Origin: Palsa-504 sp963739615
Lineage (GTDB): Bacteria > Actinomycetota > Actinomycetes > Streptosporangiales > Streptosporangiaceae
Reading direction: 5' to 3'
Assembly: GCA_963739615.1 (NCBI GenBank)
Contig: CAVUBD010000031.1
Span: 17,254 to 81,253, forward strand
Length of the DNA stretch: 64,000 bases
The notes beneath the pieces were generated by a model. The model saw only the letters and a program-made list of their open reading frames with translations, did no database searches and was not told the origin of the DNA. Positions 61,204 through 64,000 of the stretch are shown here, piece by piece. The position numbers and the translations under genes were made by a program. Within the stretch, counting starts at the first letter, position 1, and each line of letters opens with the position of its first letter.

Positions 61204-61895
61204 CCTGGTTCGTATCGCCAGGCGGCATCGAGGTCACCACGCCGACCGTGGACGGCGTGCAGCGGTACCGGGTCAAGGACCTGGGCGGCATCGGCGGGCA
61301 CTGGAACACCTGGCTGGGCGACTACTTCACTGAGGAGGCGCTGTACGCCCGGCTGGCCGAGCTGGGCACCGACCCGGCCCGGCTGGAGGAGGTGCCATCG
61401 GGCTTCCGCCCCTGCCCCGTGCACCGTCGCCGGGGATCACGCGGAGCTGCGGGGTGCCTGCCCTGGACCGTCCGGTGCGGCCGGGCGTACGTGCTGCTCG
61501 GCAAGCGCAGCAGGGCCGTCCAGGACCCCGGCACGTGGAGCTGTTTCGGCGGCGCGATTGCCGAAGGCGAATCGCCCGCGCAGGCCGCCGAGCGCGAGTG
61601 CCGCGAGGAGGCGCGCGGGATCACCGCCCGGCCCGGCACCAGGAGCTACGTCGGCGAGTGCACCGCGTGCGGCTGGCAGTACACCACGTTCCTGGCGCAC
61701 GTCGGCCTGGATCGCGGCGCGCTGCCGGAGGTACGCACCGGCCAGGAGACCGACCAGGCCAGCTGGGTCCGCGTCGCGCACGTCCGGTACCTGAACCTGA
61801 ATCCCGGTTTCGCCGTGGCCTGGGTGAATCTCCGCCACGCCGTGGTCTCGCTCGCCGCGAGCGAGACCACTAGCCAGATCAAGACCGCCATCTAA
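61200..61895 (+). CDS. Nudix hydrolase
   Basis: 231 residues. Nudix box GGAIAEGESPAQAAEREC followed by REEARG, in the middle of the protein, after YVLLGKRSRAVQDPGTWSCF. N-terminal 70 residues are an extra domain of unknown type. The box has one extra residue between EE and G compared with the canonical form. Hydrolyses a nucleoside diphosphate-linked substrate; which is unknown. Coupled by ATGA to the small protein upstream and followed by another cargo gene. Confidence 0.8.
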   Translation: MTWFVSPGGIEVTTPTVDGVQRYRVKDLGGIGGHWNTWLGDYFTEEALYARLAELGTDPARLEEVPSGFRPCPVHRRRGSRGAAGCLPWTVRCGRAYVLLGKRSRAVQDPGTWSCFGGAIAEGESPAQAAERECREEARGITARPGTRSYVGECTACGWQYTTFLAHVGLDRGALPEVRTGQETDQASWVRVAHVRYLNLNPGFAVAWVNLRHAVVSLAASETTSQIKTAI

Positions 61896-61917
61896 AAGGG
61901 CGGAGAGAAGGGACGCC

Positions 61918-62313
61918 ATGTCCATCACCGGCACCGCCACCGGGACCACCGCGCACGACAGGACGTTCTGGCGCTCGGATTACGCCAGGTTCGCGCGGGC
62001 CATCCGCCGCACCAGGCACGTCATGGGCGACGGGCACACCGCCAAGTCCGCCGGGCACCAGGCCAGGTGCGACGAGCTGGCCGGCGCCGTGGCCGCGCTG
62101 TTCCAGGCCGACGCGCCGGGGGCATTCAGCGGGGAGAAGTTCCGCGCTGGCACCCTGCTCGCTGGCGCGCTGCCCGGCTACCAGGACGGCGAGGACGACG
62201 CCGCGGAGCTGCGCAACTCCTACCTTGAGGACGAGGACGAAGCCGGCGGGGACGAGCAGGACAGCGCCGGGGACGACGAGCCTGTGGAGTACTACGAAGC
62301 CCCGCTCATGTAG
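61918..62313 (+). CDS. Hypothetical acidic-tail protein
   Basis: 131 residues. DYARFARAIRRTRHVMGDGH then an acidic C-terminus of Asp/Glu. A purine-rich GGAGAGAAGGGA stands just before the ATG, a good ribosome site. No family recognised. Same strand and close to the Nudix gene, so likely the same operon. Confidence 0.55.
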   Translation: MSITGTATGTTAHDRTFWRSDYARFARAIRRTRHVMGDGHTAKSAGHQARCDELAGAVAALFQADAPGAFSGEKFRAGTLLAGALPGYQDGEDDAAELRNSYLEDEDEAGGDEQDSAGDDEPVEYYEAPLM

Positions 62314-62468
62314 TCCGCGACAACAAGCGCCCCGGCTCTACCCGCGCACTGGTGGCCGGGGCGTTTCGCTGCCACCGATGCGCCAGCCTTGGTGACCACT
62401 GCGGACAAAGCCCCCCGCCGACCCTGATATGACGCGGGAAATTCCCTTCCCTCCTGCCCGTCGCCGAG

Positions 62469-62681
62469 GTGGAGAAGTGCGTCAGGGCCACGATCGGGCG
62501 GGCAGCGAGCCCGGTCACTCGCGAGGCCATGTCGAGCGCGTACAAGGCAGCCATCCCCGGCGCCACGGTCACCGTGTCCCCCGCGGGCAGTATGCCGTGG
62601 GAGGCCAAGGGCACCAAGGTCGTCAGCCCGGAGGCGTGCCTCACCCGTATGCCTGGCAGTGCTGGAGGTCATCCCCGGTAA
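62469..62681 (+). CDS. Short hypothetical reading frame
   Basis: 70 residues from GTG: KCVRATIGRAASPVTREAMS, PGATVTVSPAGSMPWEAKGT. Composition is protein-like, but there is no ribosome site or family. A one-base change near 62655 would run it into the zinc-ribbon frame that follows, so the two may be parts of one gene. Confidence 0.3.
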   Translation: MEKCVRATIGRAASPVTREAMSSAYKAAIPGATVTVSPAGSMPWEAKGTKVVSPEACLTRMPGSAGGHPR

Positions 62682-62709
62682 GGCCGGGCGCACCCGGCTG
62701 CGGAACATC

Positions 62710-62982
62710 ATGGCCGACGAGCTGGAGAACATAGACCAGGACACCGGGAACATCGCCTGTTGCGCATACTGCGGGAAGGCATTCAGCCCCGTGAACCGCA
62801 ACCATAGGTACTGCCGCCCGGCGTGCCGCACCGCGAGGACATCGCCTCGCTCAACGGAAGGAGGCCCATCCGGGCAGCGCAATACGGCCCGCATGGGGCG
62901 CGCCCCAGGTTACTCCTTGCCTGTGCGGTTCCGGTCAGTTCAACGCTGGTGGTCCCCCATCCCGGCTGATATGGAGACTTAA
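62710..62982 (+). CDS. Zinc-ribbon hypothetical protein
   Basis: About 90 residues. CAYCGKAFSPVNRNHRYC followed by RPAC gives a CxxC...CxxxC zinc knuckle of the kind found in small DNA- or RNA-binding proteins of mobile elements. The frame is also open from GTG 62659. No convincing ribosome site. Confidence 0.4.
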   Translation: MADELENIDQDTGNIACCAYCGKAFSPVNRNHRYCRPACRTARTSPRSTEGGPSGQRNTARMGRAPGYSLPVRFRSVQRWWSPIPADMET

Positions 62983-63425
62983 AAAGCTGAGGTCTCGCCT
63001 GGTTTGATCATGTGCGGCGCGCCGGCCGGGCTATCGCTCGCGCAGCTGGCCCGGCTGCCCACCGAGCTTGACAAGGGCCCGGCAGGTCACGGCTGAGGCG
63101 AGGGCCAGCGCTGGATCCTGAACCGGGTCAGCATGCTGATCAGGCGGCGCTGCCGCCATGCCGCCGCAGAGCTGGCTGGCGATAAGCGAGCAGGCGGCGG
63201 CACCTCGACCGGCCTGGGTGGGTGCGGTTGCAGGGACGAAGGCCGGCGTAGGCTGGGACGTTCTGCTCTAGACAGGGATGGCCCGCAACCAACAGTAAAC
63301 GGATCTCGACCACCGCGGGCTGAGGAGGTGCGCGATGGTAACCAGGATTCCCGCAGCCGCGCTTTCGATGGCGGCGCTGGCGGTTGCTGCCGAGCACACG
63401 CCCTCGCGGGCCGGATTGGCTCTTG
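62983..63425. other. No gene recognised
   Basis: No reading frame here shows a family, a ribosome site or sensible composition on either strand. It lies between the element cargo genes and two gene scraps, so it is probably junk left by rearrangement. Confidence 0.4.
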
Positions 63426-63527
63426 TGTGGCTGGCGCGGCCTGGATGAGCGCGGCATGGGTGAGGGCTTGCGGGTAGTTGCCCAGGTGCGCGTGGGTTGC
63501 AGGGTCCATTTCCTCGCCGTAGAGGCC
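63426..63527 (-). pseudogene. GH15 glycoside hydrolase (trehalase/glucoamylase) scrap
   Basis: GLYGEEMDPATHAHLGNYPQ then ALTHAALIQAA is the C-terminal signature of actinomycete GH15 proteins. Nothing of the catalytic domain is present; the piece sits inside an otherwise senseless frame of 222 residues. Confidence 0.55.
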
Positions 63528-63800
63528 GACCCAGCGCCAGCAGCTGCCCTGCGCGACCCATAGCCTCGATCTCACGGTGGACCGCGCATGACCAGGCAAG
63601 CCCTTCTCAAGGTGGCCGGACATCACCAAGGGACCGCGAGCGGGCCAGGGACGAAATCCACGCCGCGGTGCTTGCTGGGTGGCGCTGGACCGCGCCGTCG
63701 CGCTGGCCGGAAAGCCCGGCGCCGAGGCACCCCGCCGGGCGGGGGGCCACCCCATCCATCATCATGGCTGACCCGCGAGCGCCCGGCCGGGGCCGCCACG

Positions 63801-64000
63801 GTGACCCGGACCGGCGTCCTGGAGCTGCAGCGGCACCTGAGCGCCTACCTGGAGCGAGTGGCGGCCGGCGCCGTCTACGAAATCGCCTGCCGGAAAAGAC
63901 CCAGCCGCCCGGCGAGCGCGGCCGGGTACTCGGGTACCTGAGCAGCACCCCGCCGCCCGCCTATGCGGACGGCGGCCTGCTGCCCCCGGTCACCGTGACC
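63801..64000 (+). pseudogene. Phd/YefM-type antitoxin-like gene, frame-disrupted and cut by the window edge
   Basis: GTG 63801 begins VTRTGVLELQRHLSAYLERV, followed by AAGAVYEIACR, the N-terminus of prevent-host-death family antitoxins. Near 63900 the family pattern moves to another frame (PPGERGRVLGYLSSTPPPAY, then to the edge). No toxin gene is visible; it could lie beyond 64000. Confidence 0.5.

Noticed and set aside
63087..63755. 222-residue minus-strand gene near the right edge
   Set aside because: Only about 34 residues match GH15; the remainder is Arg/Pro/Ser-rich nonsense, so only the scrap is annotated.

Overview
The window is about 64 kb of very GC-rich DNA. Third codon positions are nearly all G or C, GTG starts and 4-base stop/start overlaps are common, and the gene families are typical of a morphologically complex actinomycete: XRE/DUF5753 with DUF397 pairs, the DUF574-type methyltransferase, a SARP-type regulator remnant, DUF222-HNH, DUF4192, DUF4262, and trypco2 with a trypsin-STAND protein. 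An order such as Streptosporangiales is plausible, but I cannot fix the genus.

Layout. 1-3.5 kb (minus): a putative conflict module, made of a trypco2 protein followed by a trypsin-like protease / STAND NTPase / TPR-repeat protein that is broken by single-base frame changes and runs off the left edge. 3.7-6.2 kb: a gene graveyard with a TPR scrap, a DUF4192 scrap and a frame-shifted DUF222-HNH gene. 6.2-10.6 kb (minus): two coupled dynamin-like GTPases. 10.7-25.4 kb (minus): a large cobalamin operon headed by a cobalamin riboswitch at about 25.42-25.57 kb. Its order is chlI/chlD-like chelatase, cobO, cobB/cbiA, cobI-cobM, cbiD, cobL (cbiE-cbiT), cbiG-cobJ, ferredoxin, cbiC/cobH, cbiX, bluB-cobT, cysG-like cobA. 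25.8-29.5 kb: a cell-surface sugar group (epimerase, GT2, GtrA, UDP-sulfoquinovose-synthase-like). 29.6-34.5 kb: a truncated metallo-hydrolase, DUF6504, DUF4262, glyA, a nucleoside hydrolase and an RsbW-type ATPase. 35-37.4 kb (minus): DUF397 / XRE / DUF397 / SAM methyltransferase. 37.5-41.2 kb (minus): cobN, the large cobaltochelatase subunit. 41.3-48.2 kb (plus): an anchored secreted protein, a two-component system, and three paralogous sigma-factor-like genes, two with a built-in zinc-finger anti-sigma motif and two with a membrane anchor. 48.2-51.9 kb (minus): VOC protein, ohr, cobQ, cobD/cbiB. 52-57 kb (plus): a SARP-type regulator whose middle is deleted, a BBE-type FAD oxidoreductase, and a response-regulator/thioredoxin-reductase-like fusion. 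57.2-64 kb: tRNA-Arg(UCU) followed by a tyrosine recombinase, an IS1634-type element, small cargo genes including a Nudix protein, and gene scraps.

How the genes work together. The cob genes cover most of the corrin ring, both kinds of cobalt chelation (CbiX early; CobN with ChlI/ChlD late), adenosylation, amidation, the aminopropanol step and lower-ligand making and activation (BluB-CobT). CobG, CobK/CbiJ, CobU/CobP, CobS and CobC are not in the window. One riboswitch could control the main block; cobN and cobQ-cobD lie outside it.

Caution. Several conserved genes (the protease-STAND gene, DUF222-HNH, cobL, chlI/chlD, XRE, probably cobQ) change frame by a single base. That many breaks in otherwise good genes points to base-call or assembly indels rather than to decay of all of them, although the graveyard regions do look decayed.
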